This document shows, piece by piece, positions 53,116 through 62,608 of a DNA stretch of 64,000 nt. The notes under the pieces are model-generated. The model worked only from the letters and a program-made list of their open reading frames with translations. It ran no database searches and was not told the origin of the DNA. How positions within the stretch are numbered: the stretch's first letter is position 1; the number at the start of each line of letters is the position of its first letter. The stretch comes from Nonomuraea helvata. GTDB lineage: Bacteria; Actinomycetota; Actinomycetes; Streptosporangiales; Streptosporangiaceae. The stretch covers positions 434,001 through 498,000 of the forward strand of contig NZ_BAAAXV010000002.1 in the NCBI RefSeq assembly GCF_039535785.1, given 5' to 3'. The position numbers and the translations under genes are program-made.

Positions 53116-53195
53116 TGACCTCAATCTCCTCACTCGCGCCCGAGCGCGTGGTTCTGGTAACGATGGTTGTGCAGAGGACCGGAGCACGCCCCGGG

Positions 53196-53936
53196 TCAGA
53201 TGGCGGTGCGGCCTCCGTCGGCGGCCACAACGGCGCCGGTCACGTAGCCGGCCTGGTCGCCGGCGAGGAAGGCGATCACCTGGGCGACCTCGGCCGGGTC
53301 GGCGGCGCGCTTCAGCGCGGTCGTCAGCCCCATGCCGCCGAGGTCCGGGCCCATGGCCGCCACCACCTTTGATGTGGTCATCGGGCCAGGCGCCACGGCG
53401 TTGACGCGCACGTTGGAGGCGGCGAACTCGGCCGCCCAGGTGCGGGTCAGCGACTCCAGCGCCGCCTTGGTGGCGCCGTAGACCGCCATCGTCGGCATGC
53501 CCAGGGCGGCCGCGGTGGAGCTGACGTTGACGATGCTGCCGCCCCCGCCGGCGGCCATCTTCGGCGCGAGCCGGGCCACCAGGACGAACGACGCGCGCAC
53601 GTTGACCGCGAAGGCGGCGTCGTAACCGGCGAGGTCCTGGTCGGCGGTCGCGCTGAACGGGACGACGCCCGCGTTGTTGACGAGGATGTCCACCGCCCCG
53701 GCGTCATCGGCCAGCCGTTGCACGGCCTGCGGGTCGGCCAGGTCGGCGGGGATGAAGCGCACGGTGCCGGCCGCGCTCGCCCGCACGTCATCCACGACCT
53801 GGGCGCCACGATCCGGGTCGGTACCAGTGATGATCACGTTGGCCCCGCCGGCGGCGAGGATCCTCGCTGTCGCGTGCCCGAGCCCGCCGATGGCACCCGA
53901 TCCGGTGACCAGCGCCGTCTTCCCGTTGAAGTCCAT
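53196..53936 (-). CDS. SDR-family oxidoreductase
   Basis: A 246-residue short-chain dehydrogenase starting at ATG 53936. The cofactor motif is expanded (VTGSGAIGGLGHATA, against the usual TGxxxGxG), followed by NNAGV, VSSTAAALG and catalytic YGATK. It ends in the usual AADGG segment. It is divergent from the TetR gene at 54064 across 127 bp containing the palindrome ACCGTACGGT (54015-54024), a candidate operator. Confidence 0.9.
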   Translation of the reverse strand: MDFNGKTALVTGSGAIGGLGHATARILAAGGANVIITGTDPDRGAQVVDDVRASAAGTVRFIPADLADPQAVQRLADDAGAVDILVNNAGVVPFSATADQDLAGYDAAFAVNVRASFVLVARLAPKMAAGGGGSIVNVSSTAAALGMPTMAVYGATKAALESLTRTWAAEFAASNVRVNAVAPGPMTTSKVVAAMGPDLGGMGLTTALKRAADPAEVAQVIAFLAGDQAGYVTGAVVAADGGRTAI

Positions 53937-54063
53937 GGGGTCCTGCCTCTCGTCCGCCGGCGCGCTCACGCGCCACCGACTTCTATGCGTTCGTTCAATA
54001 AGTCGCCAGCCGTCACCGTACGGTATTTCGTGCAAGCGGTCAAAAAGTCGTACCCTGGGGGAT

Positions 54064-54663
54064 ATGGCACGGACAGGACGCCCCCGCGCATTCGACAAAG
54101 ACCAGGCCCTCGAGCGCGCGCTCCTGCTGTTCTGGTCCCGGGGCTACGGAGAGACCTCCGTCCAGGACCTCGTCGACGCGCTGGCGCTGGAGCGGGGCAG
54201 CCTGTACGGCGCCTTCGGCGACAAGCGGCAGTTCTACCTGGCAGCGGTCCAGTTGTACTGGGACACCTACGAGCGCGAGCTGGTCACGGCGCTGGAGGCC
54301 GGGCCGGTCTTGCCGGCGCTGCGCGAGGTGCTCACCCATCCGGCCCGGGCGCAGGAGTACGCCTCTGACGTCGGCGTTCCGCAAGGGTGCATGATCGGCA
54401 ACACCACCGCCGAACTGGTCCCGCACGATGCCGAGGCCCGCGAGATCGTAGCCCGCTCACACGCTCGCTTCACCCAGATCGTCGCCGACGCCCTGCGGCG
54501 CGCGCAGGCCATCGGTGAGGTCACCCAGGCCGCCACCCCCGAGGCCCAGGCGCAGCTCCTGCTGTTCACCGTCCAGGGCCTTTCCCTGGTCTCCCGCGCA
54601 GGACTCGACGCCTCCGCCGCGCTCACCGCCGTCGACGCCCTGATCGACGCCCTCCGCGCTTAA
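54064..54663 (+). CDS. TetR-family transcriptional regulator
   Basis: A 199-residue repressor with helix-turn-helix TSVQDLVDALALERGSLYGAF. The C-terminal half resembles the TetR_C type with GCMIGNTTAEL. Divergent from the two SDR genes, which it probably represses. It starts at ATG 54064 with GGGG upstream; the frame is open further upstream but crosses the operator region. The paralogue at 54887 has the same architecture (GCLIAQSAAQS). Confidence 0.9.
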   Translation: MARTGRPRAFDKDQALERALLLFWSRGYGETSVQDLVDALALERGSLYGAFGDKRQFYLAAVQLYWDTYERELVTALEAGPVLPALREVLTHPARAQEYASDVGVPQGCMIGNTTAELVPHDAEAREIVARSHARFTQIVADALRRAQAIGEVTQAATPEAQAQLLLFTVQGLSLVSRAGLDASAALTAVDALIDALRA

Positions 54664-54886
54664 TCCGCGGGCTCGGGGGCCCACCGCGCCGTCGGCCGGT
54701 CCGGATCGCTGGGGCCTCGACCAGGTCACTGTGCGCCCCGCGGCCTTGCGCGAAATCCTCGAAGGACTTCACCGGTGACGAACGTGCCTGACAACCTTGG
54801 AGCCCACTTGCTCAACGGCGGCGGGGCTGGTGGGAGGCGTCGCTTCGGTCGGGGCAGGTGAGCGGCTGCAATCGCATCGCCGGCCC

Positions 54887-55498
54887 TCAGTCGCCTGCGG
54901 CCTCGCCCGTCGCCGCGCGGGCGAGAGTGTCGGCCACCGTTGTGCGGGCGAGCCGCGCCACGGAACGCAGTTCGGCGTCGGAGGCGCCGGCGCGGCTGAG
55001 CACGGCCAGCGACTGGTTGATGGCGACGACGAACACGGCCAGCTCGTCCAGGACGCGGGGATCGGCCGATGCGGCCGCCAGCGCCCCGCGTACCCGTCGG
55101 CGTTGGATGTCGAGCAGGGTGCGCACATGGCCACGGCTCTCCTCGCCGAGGATCGCCGACTGCGCCGCGGACTGCGCGATGAGGCACCCCGTAGGAACCG
55201 ACGGATCGGCGATGCGCGCCAGCACCACGTCCAGGAACGCCTCGATCGCGCGCACCGGATCGTCGGAGTGCGCGGCGAGCGCCACCTCGTACTGGGCGGC
55301 GTAGGTGGCCGCGTAGCGGTCGAGACACTGGCGGAACAGGGCATCCTTGCCGCCGAACGTGCCGTAGATGGAGCCGCGGCCCAGACCAGCGGCCGCGCCC
55401 AGGACGTCGAGCGAGGCATCGGTGTATCCGCGCTGCCAGAACACACGCATCGCCTGGTCCAGGGCAACGCCGACGTCGAACTGCTTGCGGCCTGACAT
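54887..55498 (-). CDS. TetR-family transcriptional regulator
   Basis: A 203-residue regulator with helix-turn-helix ASLDVLGAAAGLGRGSIYGTF and a strong GGAGGTG before the ATG at 55498. It is divergent from the broken MFS transporter gene (55630), its probable former target. The region 54664-54886 downstream has only a short open end (ALREILEGLHR) that I cannot assign. Confidence 0.9.
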   Translation of the reverse strand: MSGRKQFDVGVALDQAMRVFWQRGYTDASLDVLGAAAGLGRGSIYGTFGGKDALFRQCLDRYAATYAAQYEVALAAHSDDPVRAIEAFLDVVLARIADPSVPTGCLIAQSAAQSAILGEESRGHVRTLLDIQRRRVRGALAAASADPRVLDELAVFVVAINQSLAVLSRAGASDAELRSVARLARTTVADTLARAATGEAAGD

Positions 55499-55629
55499 GC
55501 CACACCTCCCGGGTTCTTGGTAACCCGCCGTGATTCTACTCACATGTTGGACTGAACGATAAAACTATCTTTGACTGTTCAGTACAAGATGACATAGCGT
55601 GCTGGAGCATTCGCACGGGAGAAACCACT

Positions 55630-56460
55630 GTGATCCAGGACATCGCTCCAGAAATCGGTTCGCAAAACCACGGCGGCCGCCGCATCCGCGCCACGTTCTG
55701 GCTCGTGGCAACGATGTACGCCCTGTCATGCTGGGTGGCACCCTGCCGATTCCGCTGTACGCATTCTGGGCGCCGCAAATGGGTTTCGGGCCCTTCACCA
55801 CCACGCTGGCGTTCGCCGTCTATGCGCTGGGAACGGTGCTGGCGCTGATGATGTTCGCGTCCCTGTCCGATCGCGCGGGGCTCCGGCCGCTGCTGGCGGC
55901 CCCCGCGAGCACCGCGCTGTTCCTGATCGCCCGGGACGTCGGGACGCTGCTGGCGGCGCGATTCCTGTGCGGGCTGGCCACAGGGGTGTTCGCCTCCACC
56001 GCCATCGCGGCGCTGAGCGAGCTCGCCGGCGGCAACGCTCGGCGCGCCGCGATGGTGTCCACCGCGGCGAACATGGGCGGACTGGGACTCGGCGCCGTCA
56101 TGGCCGGCGTGTTCGCCGAGTACGGCACCGACCCCACGCACCTGGTCTTCTGGGTCTACCTGGCGACGCTGGCGCCTGCGTTCCTCGCCGTCGCGATCAC
56201 GCCCGAGACCGTCGCGGTCCGCGGACGACCCGCCCTGGCCGTGCGCAGGCCGGCCGTACCGGCCCGGGAAGCGGGGAGGCCGGAGTTCTGGCGGGCCGCC
56301 GCCGCTGTCGCTCGTCGCGGGCGTCGTCGTCCAGACCGCGCTGTGGACCCGGTCGCTGGCGTTGTTCGTCGTCGGCACGATTCTTGCGGGCGCCGGCGTC
56401 GGGCTGGTGTTCCGCCGCGGCGTCGCCGTCACCCAGCGGCTGGCCCAGCCTCGGCGCTGA
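55630..56460 (+). pseudogene. Broken MFS efflux transporter
   Basis: Three frames are needed. 55630-55735 reads ATFWLVATMYALSC. After a shift, GTLPIPLYAFWAPQMGFGPF, then SLSDRAGLRPLLA and FLCGLATGVFASTAIAALSE follow to about 56280. Another shift gives PLSLVAGVVVQTALWTRSLA and AGAGVGLVFRRGVAVTQRLA to the TGA at 56460. The middle helices are deleted. The exporter cannot be functional. It stands divergent from a TetR gene in the usual repressor/efflux arrangement. Confidence 0.75.
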
Positions 56461-56516
56461 GGCGTCCCACTCCGGCTGCTTGACGCGGCCGCATCACCTA
56501 CAAGAAAGGAAACGCC

Positions 56517-57524
56517 ATGAAGGCACCCATGCTCGAAGGTCCCGGCTCGGTCAGCGGAGCGCCGCACCTGCCGCCCGGCTTCACCGACACTTTCATCAGC
56601 CGCTACGTCGACACCGGCGACGTGCGCCTGCACGCGGTCACCGGCGGCCGGGGACCCGCGCTGCTGCTGCTGGCGGGCTGGCCGCAGAGCTGGTATGCCT
56701 GGCGGCTGCTCATGCCTGCGCTGGCCGCCGACTTCTCGGTCGTCGCGGTCGACCCGCGCGGCGTCGGGCTGTCGGACAAGCCGCAGGACGGCTACGACAC
56801 CGGCACCCTCGCCGCCGACATGGTGGCGTTGATGGCCGCGCTCGGGCACCAGCGCTTCTCCATGGTCGGCCATGACATCGGCATGTGGACCGGCTACGCG
56901 CTGGCCGCCGACCACCCCGAGCGCCTCGACCGCCTGGCCGTCGCCGAGGCCGCCATCCCGGGCCTGTCCCCCTCACCGCCGCTTTTCCATGACACACAGG
57001 CCAACGACCGCCTCTGGCACTTCGCCTTCAACCGCCTCGCCGAGCTGAACGAGCTGCTCATCCAGGGCAAGGAGCGCATCTTCTTCGGCCACCAGTTCGC
57101 CACCAAGGCCGTGCGCAAGCTGCCCGACCACGCTGTCGAACACTATGTCGGCCCCCTCGCTGCCGACCCCGACGCCCTTCGCGCCAGCTTCGCGTTCTAC
57201 CGCGCACTCGACACCACCATCGCGCAGAACCAGCGGCGCAAGACCCGACGGCTGACCATCCCCGTCCTGGCGATCGCCGGAGCGGGCAACTCCGGCGACC
57301 TGGTCGAAAAGACCATGCGGCTCGCCGCCGACGACGTGGAAAGCGTGATCATCCCCGACTGCGGCCACTACCCCGCCGAAGAGGCCCCCGAGGAAATGCT
57401 GGCGGCCCTCAAGCCGTTCCTGACGGCCCACCGCTTCGATGCGATCGGGGGAGAAAGGGGCCCGAATTGCTCGCCCGGCTGGCCGCCCAGCGCGACTAGA
57501 TCGACAGGCGGATCGCCGACCTGA
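56517..57524 (+). CDS. Alpha/beta-hydrolase, epoxide-hydrolase-like
   Basis: A 335-residue hydrolase with GWPQSWYAWR (oxyanion region), nucleophile Asp120 in MVGHDIGMW and the catalytic His in DCGHYPAEEAPEEM, a triad typical of epoxide hydrolases and dehalogenases. AAGGAAA precedes the ATG. The normal fold ends near residue 307; the last 28 residues read out of frame into a MerR remnant, so the original 3' end was lost and the tail is an artefact of the junction. Probably detoxification; substrate unknown. Confidence 0.85.
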   Translation: MKAPMLEGPGSVSGAPHLPPGFTDTFISRYVDTGDVRLHAVTGGRGPALLLLAGWPQSWYAWRLLMPALAADFSVVAVDPRGVGLSDKPQDGYDTGTLAADMVALMAALGHQRFSMVGHDIGMWTGYALAADHPERLDRLAVAEAAIPGLSPSPPLFHDTQANDRLWHFAFNRLAELNELLIQGKERIFFGHQFATKAVRKLPDHAVEHYVGPLAADPDALRASFAFYRALDTTIAQNQRRKTRRLTIPVLAIAGAGNSGDLVEKTMRLAADDVESVIIPDCGHYPAEEAPEEMLAALKPFLTAHRFDAIGGERGPNCSPGWPPSATRSTGGSPT

Positions 57525-57562
57525 CCGGCACCCGCAACCGGCTCGACTCTGTACTGGGCCGA
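57464..57562 (+). pseudogene. C-terminal remnant of a MerR-family regulator
   Basis: Reads ELLARLAAQRD, a stop (TAG in place of a Gln codon), then IDRRIADLTGTRNRLDSVLG, the coiled-coil dimer helix of MerR-like regulators. It overlaps the 3' end of the hydrolase gene in another frame. On the minus strand at about 57584-57710 is an unassigned open end (CIVLGRNEHDHRDSVAALMA). Confidence 0.6.
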
Positions 57563-57728
57563 CCACGGGCGCGGTGGTCTCAGCGGGTGCTGTTGGCCGT
57601 TGCCGTCGCCGCCATGAGGGCGGCGACGGAGTCGCGATGGTCGTGCTCGTTGCGCCCGAGGACGATGCAGCTCGGTCCGGCATCTGCGACGGGGACGCAG
57701 ATTGTGCCCGGTGATGCCGGGGTGACAA

Positions 57729-58189
57729 GTGAGCGAGGAAGTATCGACAACATCGTCACCTGCGGCCACCTCGTACCCGTTCGGCCAGGCCTTTCGTCCG
57801 TGGACCGACGTGAACGTCGACCAGTGGATCCTGCTCACCAACCCGGACGTCACCGCCACCTTCTGGACCCTGCGCGCCGCCTGACCTCGGATAACCGCAA
57901 CGTGCCGCATGGCCGCCCACCGGCACTCTCTGGGGATTCGGGACTCAGCAGATCGATCTCTACACGCCGCCGGAGACGCATACCAGCCCCCAGTACGCCA
58001 CCGTCCACGGCGCCAGGATCCAGCCGTATGTGCTGAACGACCCCGGCAAGATCTCCATCGCCTACACGGTCGGGACCAGTGCTGTGAAGACCGAGTTGCT
58101 GGACGCGTGGCTACTACTTCCCTGACAATCAGTACCCCCGATTCATCGATGTGCCGGTCACGGCCTTCTTCACCACCAAAACACCGTGA
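57729..58189 (+). pseudogene. Decayed secreted-protein fragment
   Basis: From GTG 57729 the frame reads DVNVDQWILLTNPDVTATFW to a stop near 57882. After shifts it continues QIDLYTPPETHTSPQYATVH, ARIQPYVLNDPGKISIAYTV and YYFPDNQYPRFIDVPVTAFF to TGA 58189. These are pieces of one beta-rich, probably secreted protein, loosely like DUF4185/DUF5005-type five-bladed proteins. At least two frameshifts are needed; identity is uncertain. Confidence 0.4.
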
Positions 58190-58249
58190 ACGCCGCCCGG
58201 CAGGGGCACGCCGTGCTCCTGCCGGGCCGTCCCCGGGGAGGTCACCCGA

Positions 58250-58564
58250 ATGAGCGAGCCGGCGCGTGTGCGGGCAGCGGCGGGACTCCTGGTTCTGCTC
58301 ACCCTGTCCGCCTGCCAGATCGGCCCTGGCGAGCTGTTCAGGGTCGTCAACGAAACCGACGAGACGGTGGTGGTGAAGTGGAATGACGCCGTCTACGCCA
58401 CGTTGCCGCCCGGTCGTATGACTGCCACAGCGCTTCCCGAGGGCTACTGCGAACAGTCGCGGGGCGACCGGTTCACCGCCACGTCGGACAGCGGCCGGCA
58501 ATATCGTTATCAGGGCAGGGTGTGCAACGGGAACACCTGGAAGCTGCCCGCGCCCGGTGGCTGA
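58250..58564 (+). CDS. Small lipoprotein of unknown function
   Basis: A 104-residue protein with GGGGAGG before the ATG at 58250. The signal peptide ends in the lipobox LSAC (residues 19-22). The mature part is a short beta-rich domain (FRVVNETDETVVVKWNDAVY) with two further Cys that could pair (YCEQS, VCNGN). No family recognised. Confidence 0.75.
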   Translation: MSEPARVRAAAGLLVLLTLSACQIGPGELFRVVNETDETVVVKWNDAVYATLPPGRMTATALPEGYCEQSRGDRFTATSDSGRQYRYQGRVCNGNTWKLPAPGG

Positions 58565-58691
58565 CGACGCGGAAAGGATCCGGACGGCGCCGCCTGGTTC
58601 CAGTCAAATTAGAGGACTCGGGCCTGTTCGGGGTTCGGATCACGAGGGGTTGTGGATTCGTCTGCGCGGTGCGGTCCGGCCCTGATAAGCC

Positions 58692-58737
58692 ATGGGCATG
58701 GCGCGTGGCGACCTCACGGACGAGGAATGGGCGACTC
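58692..58737 (+). mobile_element. N-terminal remnant of an IS5-type transposase
   Basis: ATG 58692 opens MGMARGDLTDEEWATR, the stereotyped start of IS5-group transposases, and then loses homology. It lies in a 341-bp gap (58565-58905) that otherwise holds no supportable gene. Confidence 0.5.
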
Positions 58738-58905
58738 GCCGGACGAGGCGTAGACAGCCCGGGTCCAAGGCACGCCGCGCGTTCAGCCCGAGCCCACTCC
58801 CGGGCCCGCGCCACTGACGTCTGCCGACGCAGGAGACCGGGCAAAGGACGCCGTCCGCGAAGCGGCCATGGTGACGGGGGCAACGCCCTATGCCATTGTG
58901 ACGGC

Positions 58906-59295
58906 ATGTCCGAAGATCAGACCGACACGCCGGTCCCGCTTCCCCCGCCCCTGCGCTTACTGACTGAACAGGAGGATATCCACGTCGGGAATGCCCTCAT
59001 CGGCAAAGCCCAAGAGTATTCCGTGGATTGGTTTGTGGCCCAACAGCTCGTCTACGCCGCTCTGGGCGCTCTTGGCCTGTTCCCGCTGCCGGGGGCTATG
59101 GATCCCCCCGGCGAGGACTGCAGTGCGCTGAAACTGGCGTGGGACACCACGAAGCATCCGGACAGCGAGTATCTCGGGCAGTGGGTCCGGTGCAGCGAAG
59201 CTGCCGGCCACGGCAGCACCGACCATCGCGCCTCCGGAGTAGCCGATTGGTCTGACGGCGAGCCCGGCACTGTGCCCGACACCAGGACAGCCTGA
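58906..59295 (+). CDS. Hypothetical protein (129 aa)
   Basis: Starts at ATG 58906 (MSEDQTDTPVPLPPPLRLL). Helical, acidic, with HVGNALIGKAQEYSVDWFVA and LGLFPLPGAMDPPGEDC. The codon bias is that of a real high-GC gene, but no family is recognised. It sits among mobile-element debris. Confidence 0.45.
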   Translation: MSEDQTDTPVPLPPPLRLLTEQEDIHVGNALIGKAQEYSVDWFVAQQLVYAALGALGLFPLPGAMDPPGEDCSALKLAWDTTKHPDSEYLGQWVRCSEAAGHGSTDHRASGVADWSDGEPGTVPDTRTA

Positions 59296-59681
59296 CGGCC
59301 TCACGACGCGCTGCGCAACTCAGGACCCGGACGGCGGTCCGTCAGCCGGGCCCTGAACGAGGTACTGGCAGCACTGCGCCCACTGACGGCCGACGCGGAG
59401 GCCGCTGCCCCTGCCCCCTTCGCCTCGCCGGAGAGGCAGGCTCCGGGATGGCCCGGGGCGCGTACCAGGCTGCAGGCCGTAACGGGTGCCGTCCGAGGTC
59501 GTGGAGTAGTACGCGCCAACCTTACTTACCGAACATGCCTGCCTCCCAAAGGTCACCCAAGATAACCCGCGCCGCCTCCGGCCGGCGAGCCCGCTCCAGC
59601 TCACGATCACGCATCGCGCCCGCCGCCCTGGGCGACGCCTGTGCCAGCACCTGCGGAGCATGGCCACGCCCTCCTGCTGGT

Positions 59682-60150
59682 TCACCGCCGCCTCCGCGCC
59701 ATCGCCGCGGCGATCTCCGCCTCCCGCTCCTCGCGGCGCCGCGCCATCTGCGCACGAACAGCCCGGTAGGCGTCGTTCGGGTCCGACCACTGCGAGACGT
59801 CAGCCACAGGCGGCGGTGCCAGCTTCCGCGCGACTCACTCGAGGTTCGTCCACGAGCTCGACACCGGCCGCGGCCGCCATGAACTCACGCGCTCGCCTGC
59901 GCTCCTCCTGCTCCTTTCGGCGCCGGGCGTCGGCCGCAGCCGCGCGCTGCGACCGCGAGGGCAGCGCCTGGCCGTCGTCGCCGAGCCAGGCCGCGAGGCG
60001 GTGCCGCACCCAGCCGGGGATGTGCCGCAGCTCGGCCACGCTCGACCACGTGTACGTCCACGCGCTGTCGTCCGGGCGGACGTCCAGCGCGTGCAGCACG
60101 TCGGCCGCCGTCCACCCAGCAGCGAGGAAAGACCGCAGCAGCTACCGCAG
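59682..60150 (-). pseudogene. Decayed 3' part of an integrated-plasmid (AICE-type) replication-associated gene
   Basis: Minus strand: FPRCWVDGG-like break, then DVLHALDVRPDDSAWTYTWS and VRHRLAAWLGDDGQALPSRS with a basic coiled coil RRRKEQEERRRAREFMAA. After another shift DVSQWSDPNDAYRAVRAQMA and REEREAEIAAAMARRRR end at 59682. This is the usual tail of actinobacterial integrated-plasmid wHTH proteins, of which 60356-60850 is the front. Downstream, 59522-59614 (minus) encodes a short peptide MRDRELERARRPEAARVILG that may be another element gene. Confidence 0.55.
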
Positions 60151-60355
60151 ATACCAGGGCGTCATGTGCTGGAGCACGTTCGACTCCTGCCGGAGCCGTT
60201 CGCAGGCTGCGAGTCGATCACGTCTGGTCCTCGGCGATTTGTGCAATGCCCAGGTCGGCGAGATACGTGGGCTGCGGCGGGTTCGGCGGGGTGCCTCGCG
60301 CGTGCGCGTGGGATCTGTTCCTTCTCTCTCAGGGAGAGAGAAGGAGGGGGTTCAC

Positions 60356-60850
60356 TTAGGTCTTGACCTGGTCAGATCTGGTGTCGCTGGTCGGAATAGG
60401 TGTGATGTCGCGAGGGATGCAGATCACCCAGAGGGCCGCTCGGTTGCCCATGCCGTCGTCGTCCAGGCCCGCAGCGGTGCCCTTCCGGAAACGGACGGTG
60501 GAACCCTCCTCGACAACGCCGAGCCAGCCATGCTCACGGAGCCAGCGCACCCAGCGCTTCACGGTCGCCTTGGACAGGCCGGTGCGCTCGACGATGCCCG
60601 CGATCGTCGGACGGGAGCACATCGTCTTCCAGTCAGCGGCCCAGGCGATCACCTGGGCGACGCGGAGTAGATTGCCGTATCCGTCGTAGCGGAGGCCGAG
60701 GACCTCAGGATCCTCACGCAGAGCGCGCAGGAACGCCTGCTGGTCGGGGGTGCGGCGCATGCCGTGCGGCACGGACGCCAGGATGAGCGCCTTCGACGGC
60801 GCGACAGCAAGAACGGGCGCGTCCGACACGCCAGCGGCCGCCGCTGTCAC
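60356..60850 (-). CDS. wHTH protein of an integrated plasmid/AICE (3'-truncated)
   Basis: A 164-residue frame from a GTG at 60850; the frame is open to 61060 but that part lies in a tRNA fragment. Residues FLRALREDPEVLGLRYDGYG, then TIAGIVERTGLSKATVKRWV and RWLREHGWLGVVEEGSTVRF form a winged-helix domain, then GNRAALWVICIP. It resembles replication-associated proteins of actinomycete integrative elements. The frame closes early, and the expected continuation lies in the debris at 59682-60150, so the gene is probably inactive. Confidence 0.6.
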   Translation of the reverse strand: MTAAAAGVSDAPVLAVAPSKALILASVPHGMRRTPDQQAFLRALREDPEVLGLRYDGYGNLLRVAQVIAWAADWKTMCSRPTIAGIVERTGLSKATVKRWVRWLREHGWLGVVEEGSTVRFRKGTAAGLDDDGMGNRAALWVICIPRDITPIPTSDTRSDQVKT

Positions 60851-61015
60851 CGCGGCACCCCCGCCCGGGGGGTCGCGGCGGACGGCGAAACCAATCCGCG
60901 TATAGTCCGTGAACGGCGGCACACGAGGGCCACGACTGGCACACGGTGGCACACGCCAGAAGTTGAGCGACTGGCGTCCTCGCAGGTCAGGCCATGATTT
61001 TCCTGGCCAGAGAAG

Positions 61016-61057
61016 CGCGCCCTGCAGGATTCGAACCTGCGACCGTCGGATTAGAAG
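61016..61057 (-). other. tRNA-Arg(UCU) 3'-half remnant (attachment-site-like)
   Basis: On the minus strand the sequence runs from the anticodon loop CTTCTAA (61057-61051) through TCCGA, the variable loop, T arm GCAGG-TTCGAAT-CCTGC and acceptor strand AGGGCGC (61023-61017). The 5' half is absent and unrelated sequence precedes the loop. The break at the anticodon loop is where integrases recombine, so this is probably an att site of an integrated element. Confidence 0.8.
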
Positions 61058-61117
61058 CAAGATCCTTTAGTGTCGCGCGGCGCCGTCTGGTGGTGGTTCG
61101 TACCACCTCGGCGCACA

Positions 61118-61239
61118 TTGCGTGTCAGGCGGTGCCGGGCCCTGACGACGCGTGGTGGGGCGTACGAGCACGCACCGAGCACGGCGGACACCCTATTGAT
61201 CATTGCATCAGGCTCCCTGGAATGGATCCCACGTTCCAG
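61118..61239 (+). repeat. Long direct repeat, copy 1
   Basis: About 122 bp, roughly 85 percent identical by eye to 63710-63833. It starts TTGCGTGTCAGGCGGTGCCG and ends AATGGATCCCACGTTCCAG, with a central GAGCACGCACCGAGCACG (61166-61183). That 18-mer also occurs at 42833-42850. Both copies lie in non-coding mobile debris; the nature of the repeat is unknown. Confidence 0.8.
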
Positions 61240-61427
61240 CCATGCCAACACGATAGATAGAGGTCAGTCGCAGTGCTCGGCACGTGCTCCAACCCGTACA
61301 CCACCTCCGTGGACGCGACCCACATGCCACTTGACCCGTACGGATGGAGTTTTCAACAGGCCCAGGGACGGCGGACGAGCAAGGCCAGATCATAATCGTT
61401 CGCCTCGGCAGCTGGACAACAGATAGC

Positions 61428-62291
61428 GTGTCCGCTGTGCGAGACGAGATCTACCGCTACAACAAGGAACGCTGGGAAGCCCTTGCGGAGGCGGACGCGT
61501 TGTTCACCCGTCCCATGCTCGACCTGGACGCGGAGAAGGCTCAGGCCTATCTCGGCCTGGACAGGCTGGGCATTCCCGCAGACCTGGCGGGCCGAAAGGT
61601 GCTCTGCCTGGCAGGAGGAGGCGGCCAGCAGTCCGCGGCCTTCGCCCTGCTCGGAGCCGACGTGACGGTTCTCGACATCTCCTCCGGACAGTTGGAGCGG
61701 GACCGCTTGGCCGCTGAGCACTACAGCGTCGGCATCCGCACGATCCAAGGAGACATGCGGGACCTGTCCGCCCTCGACGACTCCACATTCGATCTTGTCT
61801 GGCATCCATACTCGCTGACCTTCGTCCCGGACTCCCGGATCGTTTTCCGCCAGGTCGCGAGAGTCGTCGGAAAAGGCGGCCACTACTACCTGATGTGCGC
61901 CAACCCGTTCTTCGCCGGGCTCACCCACGACTCCTGGAACGGGGCGGGCTACCCGCTGAAGCAGCCCTACATCGACGAGGCCGAGACCAGCTATCCCGAC
62001 CAAGACTGGGTCTACGGCGGGAAGCCGGCGGATGATCGCATCCGCGAACCCAGGGAGTACACGCAGACACTGAGCCGGATCGTCAACAGCCTGATCCAGC
62101 ACGGCTTCATGCTGACACACCTGTCCGAAGTCCGAGGCGACTACCCCGATGCGGAACCGGGCAGTTGGTCGCACTTCATAGGGGTGGCCCCGCCGTGGCT
62201 GGAGTTCGTCTGGCAGTACCGGCCTGGTGTCACGTCCTCGGAAGGTAGGGCGTCCCGGGGCACGGGTGACCGCGAACCACTCGAACAGTGA
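61428..62291 (+). CDS. SAM-dependent methyltransferase
   Basis: A class I methyltransferase of about 287 residues. Motif I is KVLCLAGGGGQQSAAFALLG, then VTVLDISSGQLERDR and IQGDMRDLS, with HPYSLTFVPD in the active-site region. The start is uncertain: GTG 61428 or 61437 precede the conserved EIYRYNKERWEAL, while ATG 61344 would add 28 residues lacking homology. A CATAAT -10 candidate lies at 61391. It is intact though surrounded by mobile debris and flanked by the 122-bp repeats. Substrate unknown. Confidence 0.8.
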   Translation: MSAVRDEIYRYNKERWEALAEADALFTRPMLDLDAEKAQAYLGLDRLGIPADLAGRKVLCLAGGGGQQSAAFALLGADVTVLDISSGQLERDRLAAEHYSVGIRTIQGDMRDLSALDDSTFDLVWHPYSLTFVPDSRIVFRQVARVVGKGGHYYLMCANPFFAGLTHDSWNGAGYPLKQPYIDEAETSYPDQDWVYGGKPADDRIREPREYTQTLSRIVNSLIQHGFMLTHLSEVRGDYPDAEPGSWSHFIGVAPPWLEFVWQYRPGVTSSEGRASRGTGDREPLEQ

Positions 62292-62294
62292 TCG

Positions 62295-62420
62295 GGCGGC
62301 CACACCACCAACGCGGGGCGAGAATCTCCAGACCCTTTTCCGATTGCTCATGGGCAGTAGTCACAGTGCGGCGAAGGTGTCGGTGATGGTGAGGTAGGCC
62401 AGGCGAAGGAACACGGCGGA
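62295..62420 (-). mobile_element. 5' fragment of the 51334-type transposase
   Basis: The minus strand closely follows the start of the transposase at 51334 (CTTCGCCTGGCCTACCTCAC, then CTTCGCCGCACTG), but carries a stop and a frameshift after about 25 codons. It is adjacent to the methyltransferase stop. Confidence 0.7.
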
Positions 62421-62608
62421 TCATCCTTCCGCACTTGATTCCGTCCTCTGAGTGACCAAGGCTCGCGCCGCCACGCGACGCTGACGATCCATGTGCGAAC
62501 GCGTTCGCCGAGCGATGGGTCCGCACGGAACGCACCAGCGGGCCGAACCGACGGACGAGCCCTCATCGATCCGGGACTGACGGACCCGGTGCGCAGCATC
62601 TCCACAAT

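Noticed and set aside
61016-61090. An intact tRNA-Arg gene
   Set aside because: The 5' half is missing; sequence before the anticodon loop pairs with neither the acceptor nor the anticodon 3' strand.
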